From assembly GCA_026706225.1 (NCBI GenBank), contig JAPOZE010000040.1, positions 1 through 5,127 on the forward strand: 5,127 nt of DNA, given 5' to 3'. The position numbers and the translations under genes were made by a program. The first letter of the stretch is position 1; the number at the start of each line of letters is the position of its first letter. The stretch is from Acidobacteriota bacterium. Lineage in GTDB: Bacteria > Acidobacteriota > Terriglobia > Versatilivoradales > Versatilivoraceae. The notes beneath the pieces were generated by a model. The model was not told the origin of the DNA. It searched no databases and was given only the letters and a program-made list of their open reading frames with translations. Positions 1-5,127 of the stretch are shown one piece after another.

Positions 1-498
1 AAGGAATTGAAGGAGATCTGGGGTTCCTGCCTGGACGGGGACGTGCCGGTCGGCGACTCCCGGGAGCAGGCCCGGCTCTGGGACTGCTTGCGGGAGGACC
101 GCTTCTGCCTGGCGGAACCACCGCTGGAAAGCGTCACGCTCAAGGTAAACATCCTTCCCAATCAACTGGTCGGGTGGATCGAGGAGATCGAAAGGCAGTT
201 GTCCGAGACCGAGGTCCCATTCGTCTTGAGAGCCCACGCGGGAAGCGGGGTGATCCGAATTTACTGCCATCTCGATGTTTCGACCCCTCAGGCGGGGAGG
301 CTGGCAGAGCTGATCGAGCGGTGGCGGGCCTTGCTGAACGCGGTACGCGGCAGCGTGGTGATTGAAGGGGGGCCCGCGGACCTCAAGGACCGGGTCGATG
401 CCTGGGGTTATCGATACAAGGACCTGGAATTGATGAGGCGGATCAAGAACCGGCTCGACCCCCGGGAGATCCTGAACCCGGGAAGATTCGTGGTCTGA
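1..498 (+). CDS. glcE: FAD-linked oxidase, C-terminal part (glycolate oxidase GlcE-like subunit), 5'-truncated
   Basis: The frame is open from the first base to a TGA at 496-498, so this is the last ~165 residues of a longer protein cut by the window edge; the TTG at 7 is just an internal Leu codon. The end carries the signature of the FAD-linked oxidase C-terminal domain: a GGPADLKDRVDAWG stretch, then LMRRIKNRLDP and ILNPGRF just before the stop. In this family the C-terminal cap helps form the substrate pocket and the last segment packs on FAD. The Fe-S subunit gene follows on the same strand, as in glcDEF operons, supporting a role in oxidising glycolate or a related 2-hydroxyacid. GlcE is favoured over GlcD because it normally sits directly before glcF, but without the FAD-binding half a GlcD-like or lactate/D-2-hydroxyacid dehydrogenase subunit cannot be excluded. 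The family is secure; the subunit name is inferred. Confidence 0.75.
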   Translation, partial: KELKEIWGSCLDGDVPVGDSREQARLWDCLREDRFCLAEPPLESVTLKVNILPNQLVGWIEEIERQLSETEVPFVLRAHAGSGVIRIYCHLDVSTPQAGRLAELIERWRALLNAVRGSVVIEGGPADLKDRVDAWGYRYKDLELMRRIKNRLDPREILNPGRFVV

Positions 499-580
499 AC
501 CCGACCCGCCCGCGGCCCGGGTGCAGCCGTCGCCCCCCGCCGTTCGGGCACCGGTCCCGGTCGTGAGGCGCTCGACATCC

Positions 581-586
581 GAGGAA
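581..586 (+). promoter_or_regulatory. Ribosome binding site deciding the glcF start
   Basis: GAGGAA lies three bases before the ATG at 590. The spacing is short, but neither in-frame upstream alternative (GTG at 521 or GTG at 563) has a purine-rich Shine-Dalgarno sequence. This favours the ATG. Confidence 0.45.
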
Positions 587-589
587 CCC

Positions 590-1921
590 ATGGAATCACC
601 GGCTCATCCACATCAGGCAGGCAGCGCCGTCCCGGCGGACTTGACTCCTCAGTGCGTTCACTGCGGGCTTTGCCTGCAAGCCTGCCCGACCTACATCGAG
701 CTGGGGAGAGAGGCGGACTCGCCCAGAGGCCGCATCTACCTCATGCAAGCCCAGCAGCGCGGGAGGTTGCCGGTCGCCGGCAGTTTCGCTCAGCACATCT
801 CCGCCTGCCTGGACTGCCGTGCCTGCGAGTCGGCTTGCCCTTCAGGCGTGCCCTACGGCGAACTGGTGGAGCAGGCCCGCGAGATCGTCGAGCAACAACT
901 GAAGCGCCCCCTCCTGGTGCAAGCCCTGCGCCGCTACGTCTTCGGCTGGGTCTTCCCCTCTCCCCGGCTCCTGCGGTTCCACTTTCATTTGCTGCGCCTC
1001 TACCAGCGCCTGGGCTTGCAGTCGTTGGTTCGGGGATTGGCCGCCCTGAAGCTGATCCCGTCGCGGTTGGCCAACCTGGAACGACTGCTCCCCGACCTTG
1101 GAGAACGCACCGCCCCGGTGGAACTCGGAGCTGTCTTCGGGAGCACCGGGGCCACCCGGGTGCGGGTGGGATTGGTCACCGGGTGCGTCATGAACGAGAT
1201 CTTTGCCGGCATCCACCGCGCCACCATTCGAGTCCTCCAGCGAAACGGCTGCGAGGTTGTCGTCCCCTCCGCCCAGGTCTGCTGCGCCGCTCTCCACGCC
1301 CACGCCGGCATCACGGCGACTGCCCAAGAGATGGCCAAGAGGAACATTCAGGCCTTCGAGCAGGCCGGCGTCTCGGCAATCATCGTCAATGCCGCCGGCT
1401 GCGGCGCCAAGCTCAAGGAGTATGGGGCCCTTCTCGCCGACGATCCCGGGTTCTCATCCCCAGCCCGGGCCTTCAGCCAAAAGGTCATGGATATTTCGGA
1501 GTTTCTGGACGGACTGCCGGCTCTGGCCCCGCCGGGCCGGCTGGAGCTGAGTATCGCCTACGACGACCCCTGTCACCTGCTGCACGCCCAAAGAGTCGGG
1601 CAGGCCCCGCGCCGCCTGCTGCAGCAGATTCCGGGGCTGAAGATGCTGGAGTTGCGGAATCCGGACCAATGTTGCGGGAGCGCGGGAATCTACAACATCA
1701 CACACCCCGAATTGTCGATGCGGATCCTGGAGCGCAAGATCGAGGATATCGAGCAGTGCGGACCGGAGGTGGTGGCCACCGGAAACCCCGGGTGTCTCCT
1801 TCAGATTGCCTACGGCCTGCGGACGGCCCACCTCCATCACATACAAGTGATGCACCCCATGGAGATCCTCGATCGTGCCTACGGATCGGCGCCGGCGGGA
1901 AACGGTCTCAAACCGGGCTGA
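590..1921 (+). CDS. glcF: Glycolate oxidase iron-sulfur subunit GlcF-like (two [4Fe-4S], two CCG modules)
   Basis: A 443-residue protein, slightly longer than E. coli GlcF. It should move electrons from the FAD subunit(s) of a glycolate/2-hydroxyacid dehydrogenase towards the quinone pool at the inner face of the membrane. Two ferredoxin-type motifs are intact: Cys 22, 25, 28, 32 (CVHCGLCLQACP) and Cys 73, 76, 79, 83 (CLDCRACESACP). Two cysteine-rich CCG modules follow: the first with C199, CC 231-232 and GCG near C271; the second with C328, CC 361-362 and the late Cys in GNPGC (402). This is the heterodisulfide-reductase-like arrangement shared by GlcF and LutA/GlpC relatives. The frame stays open upstream to a GTG at 521, which would add 23 low-complexity Pro/Arg-rich residues; the ATG at 590 is preferred because of its GAGGAA and because the ferredoxin motif then starts near residue 20. 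The FAD subunit gene ends 91 bp upstream, so the two are probably co-transcribed. GlpC-like or lactate-oxidation roles are the main alternatives. Confidence 0.88.
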   Translation: MESPAHPHQAGSAVPADLTPQCVHCGLCLQACPTYIELGREADSPRGRIYLMQAQQRGRLPVAGSFAQHISACLDCRACESACPSGVPYGELVEQAREIVEQQLKRPLLVQALRRYVFGWVFPSPRLLRFHFHLLRLYQRLGLQSLVRGLAALKLIPSRLANLERLLPDLGERTAPVELGAVFGSTGATRVRVGLVTGCVMNEIFAGIHRATIRVLQRNGCEVVVPSAQVCCAALHAHAGITATAQEMAKRNIQAFEQAGVSAIIVNAAGCGAKLKEYGALLADDPGFSSPARAFSQKVMDISEFLDGLPALAPPGRLELSIAYDDPCHLLHAQRVGQAPRRLLQQIPGLKMLELRNPDQCCGSAGIYNITHPELSMRILERKIEDIEQCGPEVVATGNPGCLLQIAYGLRTAHLHHIQVMHPMEILDRAYGSAPAGNGLKPG

Positions 1922-1942
1922 ACCACCAGGATCTCCTGTGGT
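1922..1942 (+). terminator. Imperfect hairpin directly after the glcF stop (weak terminator candidate)
   Basis: ACCAC (1922-1926) pairs with GTGGT (1938-1942) and AGG (1928-1930) with CCT (1935-1937). There is one bulged C at 1927 and a four-base loop, ATCT. The stem begins one base after the stop codon. Only a three-T run follows (1947-1949), so as an intrinsic terminator it would be weak. It could instead be an mRNA 3'-end or processing structure. Confidence 0.3.
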
Positions 1943-1952
1943 AAGGTTTGTC

Positions 1953-1959
1953 GGAGAGG
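1953..1959 (+). promoter_or_regulatory. Shine-Dalgarno sequence for the short ORF at 1970
   Basis: GGAGAGG is followed by a 10-base spacer and an ATG at 1970. It is the only good ribosome binding site between glcF and the methyltransferase-like gene. It serves the mini-ORF, not the methyltransferase frame. Confidence 0.4.
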
Positions 1960-1969
1960 CGCTGTTCTC

Positions 1970-2026
1970 ATGAAAAAATCGTACGGCAACCGCGTGCCGG
2001 CGGACGGAACCCGGGCTCCGCGATGA
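1970..2026 (+). CDS. Putative 18-codon leader ORF coupled to the methyltransferase-like gene
   Basis: The ORF reads MKKSYGNRVPADGTRAPR, then TGA at 2024-2026. It starts 10 bases after a GGAGAGG and its stop overlaps the downstream ATG at 2023 as ATGA, the classic layout for translational coupling. The peptide is basic and matches no family I recognise. Since the downstream ATG has no ribosome binding site of its own, translation of this ORF could deliver ribosomes to it. Alternatively it is chance, or the real methyltransferase start lies elsewhere. No run of a single amino acid suggests classical attenuation. Everything beyond the layout is inference. Confidence 0.3.
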   Translation: MKKSYGNRVPADGTRAPR

Positions 2027-2661
2027 ATAGGCTTGAACCGATTCCAGCCAGCGTGGCCGGAGAGCAGAACAGACCGATTGCGGTCAGAATGCAGGCCGAT
2101 GTCCTGAAGGAGTTTCTCCGAGCCATCGGCCGCCATAAAAGAGCGGTATTGCTGGATATTGGAGTCCCAACTGGAGCCAACGTCGAGTTTTTCTTCGGAC
2201 GTGAGGTCAAGCTGTTCGTTGAAGACCTGCTGGAGGCCTACTCAAAGCCCGAATACTCGACCTCATTCGACGATCCACGGACCCTGGTTGCGGGCAAGTT
2301 CTTCCGGGAGAACTTCAGATACCCTGGCGACTTCTTCGACGGACTGATTTGCTGGGATCTGCTGAGCTACCTGGATCCCGAATTCGCCTCCCTGTTTATC
2401 GCCAGGGTATCGGCCATGATGAAGCCGAAGAGCTTGATCTTCGCCCTCTTTCAGACCAGACCGCCGGGCGGCTCCGACTGGATCCATCAATACCGCATCG
2501 TTACCGAAGCCAACCTGGAACGCATTCCCACCGATCGGGCCATGTCCATCCGAAAAATCTACCAGAACCGGGACGTGACTCAGTTGTTCGACGGATACGA
2601 AACCCGCAGGTTCCTGCTCATGAAACACAACCTCCTGGCCGTCATCATGCAGAAATACTGA
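2023..2661 (+). CDS. Class I SAM-dependent methyltransferase-like protein
   Basis: A 212-residue soluble protein with a Rossmann methyltransferase layout. Strand 1 plus the nucleotide-binding loop is VLLDIGVPTGANVEFF (residues 42-57), a variant of the D-x-G-x-G-x-G motif I. An acidic end of strand 2 follows (VEDLLEAY, 66-73). The strand-4 region is FDGLICWDLLSYLD (105-118), and MMKPKSLIFALF (132-143) matches the usual LkPGG-strand 5 segment. The C-terminal part, with IYQNRDVTQLF and a final FLLMKHNLLAVIMQKY segment, resembles methyltransferase-domain proteins common in Acidobacteriota, from memory. The substrate is unknown. The frame extends back to a TTG at 1948, but that adds 25 Arg/Gly-rich residues with no good ribosome binding site, so the ATG at 2023, overlapping the stop of an 18-codon ORF, is chosen. 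The gap to glcF is about 100 bp, so shared transcription is possible but no functional link is evident. Confidence 0.65.
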   Translation: MNRLEPIPASVAGEQNRPIAVRMQADVLKEFLRAIGRHKRAVLLDIGVPTGANVEFFFGREVKLFVEDLLEAYSKPEYSTSFDDPRTLVAGKFFRENFRYPGDFFDGLICWDLLSYLDPEFASLFIARVSAMMKPKSLIFALFQTRPPGGSDWIHQYRIVTEANLERIPTDRAMSIRKIYQNRDVTQLFDGYETRRFLLMKHNLLAVIMQKY

Positions 2662-2744
2662 CCCGCCGCCGACCCGTTTTTCCTGCCCCTTCGCAGATCA
2701 CTCTTTTTCGCTTGGTTCAGCCAGGATTCGGAAGTCGTGGGTGG
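2662..2744. other. Convergent intergenic gap without a recognisable terminator
   Basis: This 83-bp space separates the 3' ends of the plus-strand methyltransferase-like gene and the minus-strand dioxygenase gene. It holds two T runs (around 2676-2680 and 2703-2707), but I find no GC-rich inverted repeat in front of either. Termination may be Rho-dependent. Confidence 0.5.
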
Positions 2745-3695
2745 TCAGCCGCGGGCAGGACCGAAGGCCGACCAGCCCAGAAGGTAGCGGGCGTGGGGCG
2801 GGTAGCGATCCACGATATCGTCCGGAATGCTGCGGGTATAGTCGGTGAAGGGCTTGATCCAGGCGCGAATGAAGTTCCCCAGCACGGCTCGCCGGGGGCC
2901 GTCCGTCAGGTTGGTGCCGGCCCGGTGCCAGGTCTGGGAGAACCAGATGGCCAGGCTGCCGGCAGGGGCCGTCAGGGACACCTCGCCCTCGACCGAATCG
3001 TAGGTCCAGGGCGGCTTCCGGCCGCTCAGGTGGGTGCCGGCCACCACTCGGGTGGCGCCGTTTTCCACGGTGAAGTCGTCCAGCATCCATCCGATGGCGA
3101 TGGCCATGGGGATGGTGGGAAGTGGCTCGGGGACCATGGTGAAGGGCGAATCGACATGCCAGTAGGAAGGTTCCGAATGGGGACCGATCCGGGTGGCGGC
3201 CATATCGGACAGCACGCAGTCCTTTCCCAGCAGTTCGCCCATGAGCTGCCTCAGAATGGGATGGTCGAACAGGCGGTCGCAGCCGATCAGCTTGGCCGGA
3301 AGGTTGAAGCAGCGCTGCATGCGGCCTTCGTCCAGGAGCAGGGGGATGTGGAGAAAATTGTGGTTCACCTCTTCCGCGGGCACCGGCCAGGGAGTATCGT
3401 GATTGAGAGCCCGGGTGTGGCGGATCCTCTTCATGACCCGGCCCAGCTCTTCCGCATCGACCTTGTAGGTTCTGGCCAGGTAGGCTTCGATTTCAGCATC
3501 GTGGGGAGATTCCGGGCCGTCTCCCGGATCGAAGTGAAACTCGCGCTCCCGGGCCAGGAGCCGGTCACAATCGGTGATGAGCTGCTGCAGTTCCTTCCCT
3601 CGGAAGACCCGGTCGAAAATCACATAGCCTTGCTGCTTCAGAAATTCACAGCCTTCCTGTGTCCGTTCCGGGTCAAAGACCCTGCAAGCATTCAT
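2745..3695 (-). CDS. Phytanoyl-CoA dioxygenase (PhyH) family Fe(II)/2-oxoglutarate oxygenase
   Basis: A 316-residue cytosolic enzyme of the PhyH family. These enzymes use O2 and 2-oxoglutarate to hydroxylate or otherwise oxidise small molecules, releasing CO2 and succinate. The metal triad is complete: HVD with His180 and Asp182 (in YWHVDSPF) and the distal His257 in TWHRAGTN. Arg268, eleven residues after the distal His, is placed to bind the 2-oxoglutarate carboxylate. The segment LDDFTVENGATRVVAGTHLSG is the typical core turn between the two halves of the double-stranded beta-helix. Length fits the family. An AAGGGAGG at 3703-3710 lies one base from an ATG at 3701 but seven from the ATG at 3695, so the latter is chosen; the longer form adds only Met-Thr. 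An in-frame stop at 3726-3728 closes the frame upstream. The substrate cannot be read: bacterial PhyH proteins act on ectoine, phosphonates, amino acids and natural products, and the neighbours do not decide between them. Confidence 0.9.
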   Translation of the reverse strand: MNACRVFDPERTQEGCEFLKQQGYVIFDRVFRGKELQQLITDCDRLLAREREFHFDPGDGPESPHDAEIEAYLARTYKVDAEELGRVMKRIRHTRALNHDTPWPVPAEEVNHNFLHIPLLLDEGRMQRCFNLPAKLIGCDRLFDHPILRQLMGELLGKDCVLSDMAATRIGPHSEPSYWHVDSPFTMVPEPLPTIPMAIAIGWMLDDFTVENGATRVVAGTHLSGRKPPWTYDSVEGEVSLTAPAGSLAIWFSQTWHRAGTNLTDGPRRAVLGNFIRAWIKPFTDYTRSIPDDIVDRYPPHARYLLGWSAFGPARG

Positions 3696-3702
3696 CGTCA
3701 TG

Positions 3703-3710
3703 CCTCCCTT
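3703..3710 (-). promoter_or_regulatory. Ribosome binding site of the PhyH-family gene
   Basis: Read on the minus strand this is AAGGGAGG, seven bases before the ATG at 3695 and only one base before the ATG at 3701. The spacing selects the second ATG as the likely start. Confidence 0.6.
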
Positions 3711-3928
3711 CGAACCTCCGGAGTCCTATCGACGACACCATGATACTCCTTCCGACGGCAAATTCGCGGCAAAAAAGGGCGGCGAATGCGGGATCATTCA
3801 GCACCTGTTCCTGCCGGATTTCCGGCAAGGAAGTTTGTCGCTTGAACAGCCTTTCGGCCCTGTCTGGAGGGAAAAGCCGTAACTCTCAAGATCGACAACT
3901 GTCCCGGCAAGATGTTACCGTTCTTGAA
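3711..3928. other. Divergent intergenic region (regulatory space)
   Basis: This 218-bp stretch lies between the start of the minus-strand dioxygenase and the plus-strand mini-ORF before the exported protein, so promoters for both directions are expected here. It is visibly less GC-rich than the genes, with A runs near 3771-3776. I could not find a convincing -35/-10 pair on either strand. TTGAAC at 3842-3847 has no -10 box at the right distance, and a TATCAT on the minus strand near 3740-3745 has no -35 partner. A palindrome is annotated separately. Confidence 0.55.
3808..3832. repeat. Near-perfect inverted repeat in the divergent intergenic region
   Basis: TGCCGGA (3812-3818) and TCCGGCA (3821-3827) are perfect inverted arms around two T residues. 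The symmetry extends outward as TTCC (3808-3811) with GGAA (3829-3832), interrupted by a single extra A at 3828. There are 11 paired bases in total. The position between two divergent genes fits an operator for a dimeric regulator. No U tract follows in either direction, which argues against an intrinsic terminator. Confidence 0.4.
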
Positions 3929-3979
3929 ATGAAAACCGTCATCTCCACAAAAGGCCGGATCGTCATACCAGCCGAATGA
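3929..3979 (+). pseudogene. AbrB/MazE-type antitoxin N-terminal fragment (16 residues) ending at the next gene's start
   Basis: The ORF reads MKTVISTKGRIVIPAE and then TGA. This matches the beginning of SpoVT/AbrB-domain proteins, where the first swapped-hairpin strand carries the S-x-K-G-[QR]-[IV]-x-[IL]-P-x-[ED] pattern, normally followed by a hydrophobic residue and Arg, then about 25 more residues of the fold. Here the protein stops right after the Pro-Ala-Glu. None of the three forward frames downstream resumes an AbrB-like sequence, and no toxin gene (PIN or MazF type) follows. The stop overlaps the next ATG as ATGA (3976-3979). Most likely it is the surviving start of a deleted antitoxin gene, now acting at most as a short leader. 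A chance 16-residue match is possible but the fit is close. A folded AbrB dimer cannot form from this length. Confidence 0.6.
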
Positions 3980-5127
3980 AAAAAGCCAAGCAATCTCCCG
4001 GCGGCCAGAGCCGGCGGGACTTTCTGAAGTCCGGAACTCTGGCGGGAGCCGCCGGGCTGCTGACACCCGCCTGCGGGCCGGATCAGGCCGGAAAGCGGGG
4101 TTCGACCAGCGGCAGGCCGATCACTCCGGAGCCCGACGACATCGTCCTGGAAAACCGGCAAGCCCGCCTCATAATCAGTCCGGGCGGCATCGCCCGAAGC
4201 CTCTGGCACAAGCAGACCGGCCAGGAATGCCTGGCGCCGGGGACCGCCACCCCTGCGTTTTCGGTAACCCAGTACCGTCCCTACGAGAACGAGCTACAGC
4301 TCAGGTACCCTGCCAAGTCCAGGACCTTCCCGGTTCGTTCGGTTCGCCGGGAGGGGGATCGGCTGTTGCTGGAATTCGAGTTGGTGGATCATGAAATCAC
4401 CCTCAGGACCGCGGTCACCGACGACTACTTCAGCTTTTCCGTGGAGAAGATCGAGTCGGCCAGAAAACCGGGCTTTCGCCGGAAACGGCCCACTCCGCTC
4501 GACGAAGTGTGCCTGCTCCAGCTCCCGGTGCGCGACCGCGAGCATTTCGGCGAGTGGCTGAACGTCCAGTGGGACGACTCGGTGGCCGTCTGCCTGCTGG
4601 GAACCGATCCCTACCCCCGCATCGACGGACTGGAACGGGACGGTTACCACCTGATGCAGGCCGCGGCCGTGCGGGGGGTCAGGCTGGAGGGAGTGGGAGC
4701 GGCGCTCATCCTGACCGGCGCCGAGCGGATCCTGGACGGGGTGGCGCGGGTGGAGAAGGATTTCGACCTGCCTCCCGGGGTCGAGAGTCGCCGTCGCAAG
4801 GAATACCCTTATTCCTATTACTGGGTCAGCGACGTCACGACCGCCAATATCGACCGCCACCTGGAATACGCCAAACGCGGCGGATTCCGGAGCTTCATGA
4901 TCTACTACACGGCCTTCGCCCCGAACCCGGGCCACTACCGCTTTCGCAAGGACCGCTACCCCGGAGGCATGCGGGACCTGCAGCAGATCGTCCGCAAGAT
5001 CGAGGCTGCCGGACTGATCCCGGGACTCCACCACCACTACAACAAGGCCATCGGGCAGGATCCCTACATTACTCCCCGGCCCGATCCCCGCCTGAACCTG
5101 AAGCGAACCTTTACCCTGGCAAGCGCC
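3976..5127 (+). CDS. Tat-exported putative TIM-barrel glycoside hydrolase, 3'-truncated
   Basis: The frame is open from the ATG at 3976 to the window end (384 codons). The start shows a twin-arginine signal: SRRDFLKSG (residues 12-20), then a hydrophobic run GTLAGAAGLL and PACG with Cys33, so the folded protein should be exported by Tat and may be cleaved or lipidated at Cys33, although Thr at -3 is not a standard lipobox. Residues ~54-260 are beta-rich with no helical pattern (IVLENRQARLIISPGG onwards), like the N-terminal sandwich domains of GH31/GH36-type enzymes. From ~residue 275 a TIM barrel seems to begin: YYWVSD, an NIDRHLEYAKRGGF helix, strand FMIYYTAF (307-314), then YPGGMRDLQQIVRKIEAAGLIPGLHHH (328-354), typical of the strand-2/3 part of alpha-galactosidase-like barrels. 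The catalytic strand-4 acids would lie outside the window, so activity cannot be judged. It has no ribosome binding site; its ATG overlaps the stop of the AbrB-like fragment. The Tat signal is firm, the hydrolase call moderate. Confidence 0.75.
   Translation, partial: MKKAKQSPGGQSRRDFLKSGTLAGAAGLLTPACGPDQAGKRGSTSGRPITPEPDDIVLENRQARLIISPGGIARSLWHKQTGQECLAPGTATPAFSVTQYRPYENELQLRYPAKSRTFPVRSVRREGDRLLLEFELVDHEITLRTAVTDDYFSFSVEKIESARKPGFRRKRPTPLDEVCLLQLPVRDREHFGEWLNVQWDDSVAVCLLGTDPYPRIDGLERDGYHLMQAAAVRGVRLEGVGAALILTGAERILDGVARVEKDFDLPPGVESRRRKEYPYSYYWVSDVTTANIDRHLEYAKRGGFRSFMIYYTAFAPNPGHYRFRKDRYPGGMRDLQQIVRKIEAAGLIPGLHHHYNKAIGQDPYITPRPDPRLNLKRTFTLASA

Noticed and set aside
504..561. Short inverted repeats between the oxidase gene and glcF (ACCCG/CGGGT and ACCGG/CCGGT)
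   Set aside because: Five-base arms with tight or mismatched loops are expected by chance in such GC-rich sequence, and no T tract follows.
652..1944. Long plus-strand open frame inside glcF in another frame (about 430 codons)
   Set aside because: Its translation is Arg/Pro/Ala-rich with no family motif, while the overlapping glcF frame has all its Fe-S cysteines. It is a shadow of GC-rich codon bias.
1948..2022. Start of the methyltransferase-like protein at the TTG at 1948
   Set aside because: AAGG lies only one base before it and the added 25 residues are Arg/Gly-rich and unlike a folded N-terminus. It is kept only as an alternative.
2349..3743. Long plus-strand open frame antisense to the dioxygenase gene (about 464 codons)
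   Set aside because: It covers the complementary strand of a gene with an intact HxD...H...R motif set. The antisense translation is Gly/Arg/His-rich and unstructured, so it is a shadow.
3659..3928. In-frame upstream extension of the AbrB-like ORF back to an ATG at 3659
   Set aside because: The extension overlaps the dioxygenase start and reads as Ser/Arg-rich non-coding sequence. AbrB proteins begin with the Met at 3929.
3929..4100. A functional toxin-antitoxin pair
   Set aside because: Only 16 antitoxin residues remain, and the following gene is an exported enzyme, not a PIN or MazF/RelE-type toxin.
4294..5037. Minus-strand open frame of about 247 codons
   Set aside because: It lies wholly opposite the Tat-signal gene, which has a recognisable export signal and barrel segments. 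The minus-strand product shows no motif.

Overview
The window is GC-rich bacterial DNA, densely coded, with five protein genes, two of them cut by the window edges. Two clear intergenic stretches separate the blocks. The gene content (glycolate-oxidase-type subunits, a phytanoyl-CoA dioxygenase family protein and a Tat-exported putative carbohydrate-active enzyme) resembles what is often seen in Acidobacteriota and in sponge- or soil-associated uncultured lineages. That is an impression from gene content; no marker gene here fixes the phylum.

Left block, plus strand (1-2661). The C-terminal end of an FAD-linked oxidase (GlcE/GlcD type) is followed by a complete glycolate-oxidase-type iron-sulfur protein (GlcF type), which has two [4Fe-4S] ferredoxin motifs and two cysteine-rich CCG modules. 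Together they probably form a membrane-associated 2-hydroxyacid (glycolate-like) dehydrogenase that passes electrons from FAD through the Fe-S centres to the quinone pool. A small imperfect hairpin sits right after the glcF stop. Next comes an 18-codon ORF with a good ribosome binding site whose stop overlaps (ATGA) the start of a SAM-dependent-methyltransferase-like gene.

Middle (2662-3701). A short convergent gap with no recognisable terminator leads into a minus-strand gene for a phytanoyl-CoA dioxygenase (PhyH) family Fe(II)/2-oxoglutarate oxygenase. Its complete metal- and cosubstrate-binding set can be read from the sequence.

Right block (3702-5127). An intergenic region of about 230 bp with a near-perfect palindrome separates the dioxygenase from a divergent, plus-strand gene that runs off the window. 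This gene encodes a Tat-signal protein with an N-terminal beta-rich domain and the start of what looks like a TIM-barrel glycoside hydrolase. Directly in front of it lies a 16-residue ORF identical in style to the first strand-turn-strand of an AbrB/MazE antitoxin. Its stop codon overlaps the start codon of the exported protein.

No CRISPR array, tRNA, rRNA, insertion sequence or complete toxin-antitoxin pair is visible. The main points of interest are the truncated AbrB start welded to the Tat gene and the similar coupled mini-ORF before the methyltransferase. I see no clear evidence of a wholly new multi-gene system.
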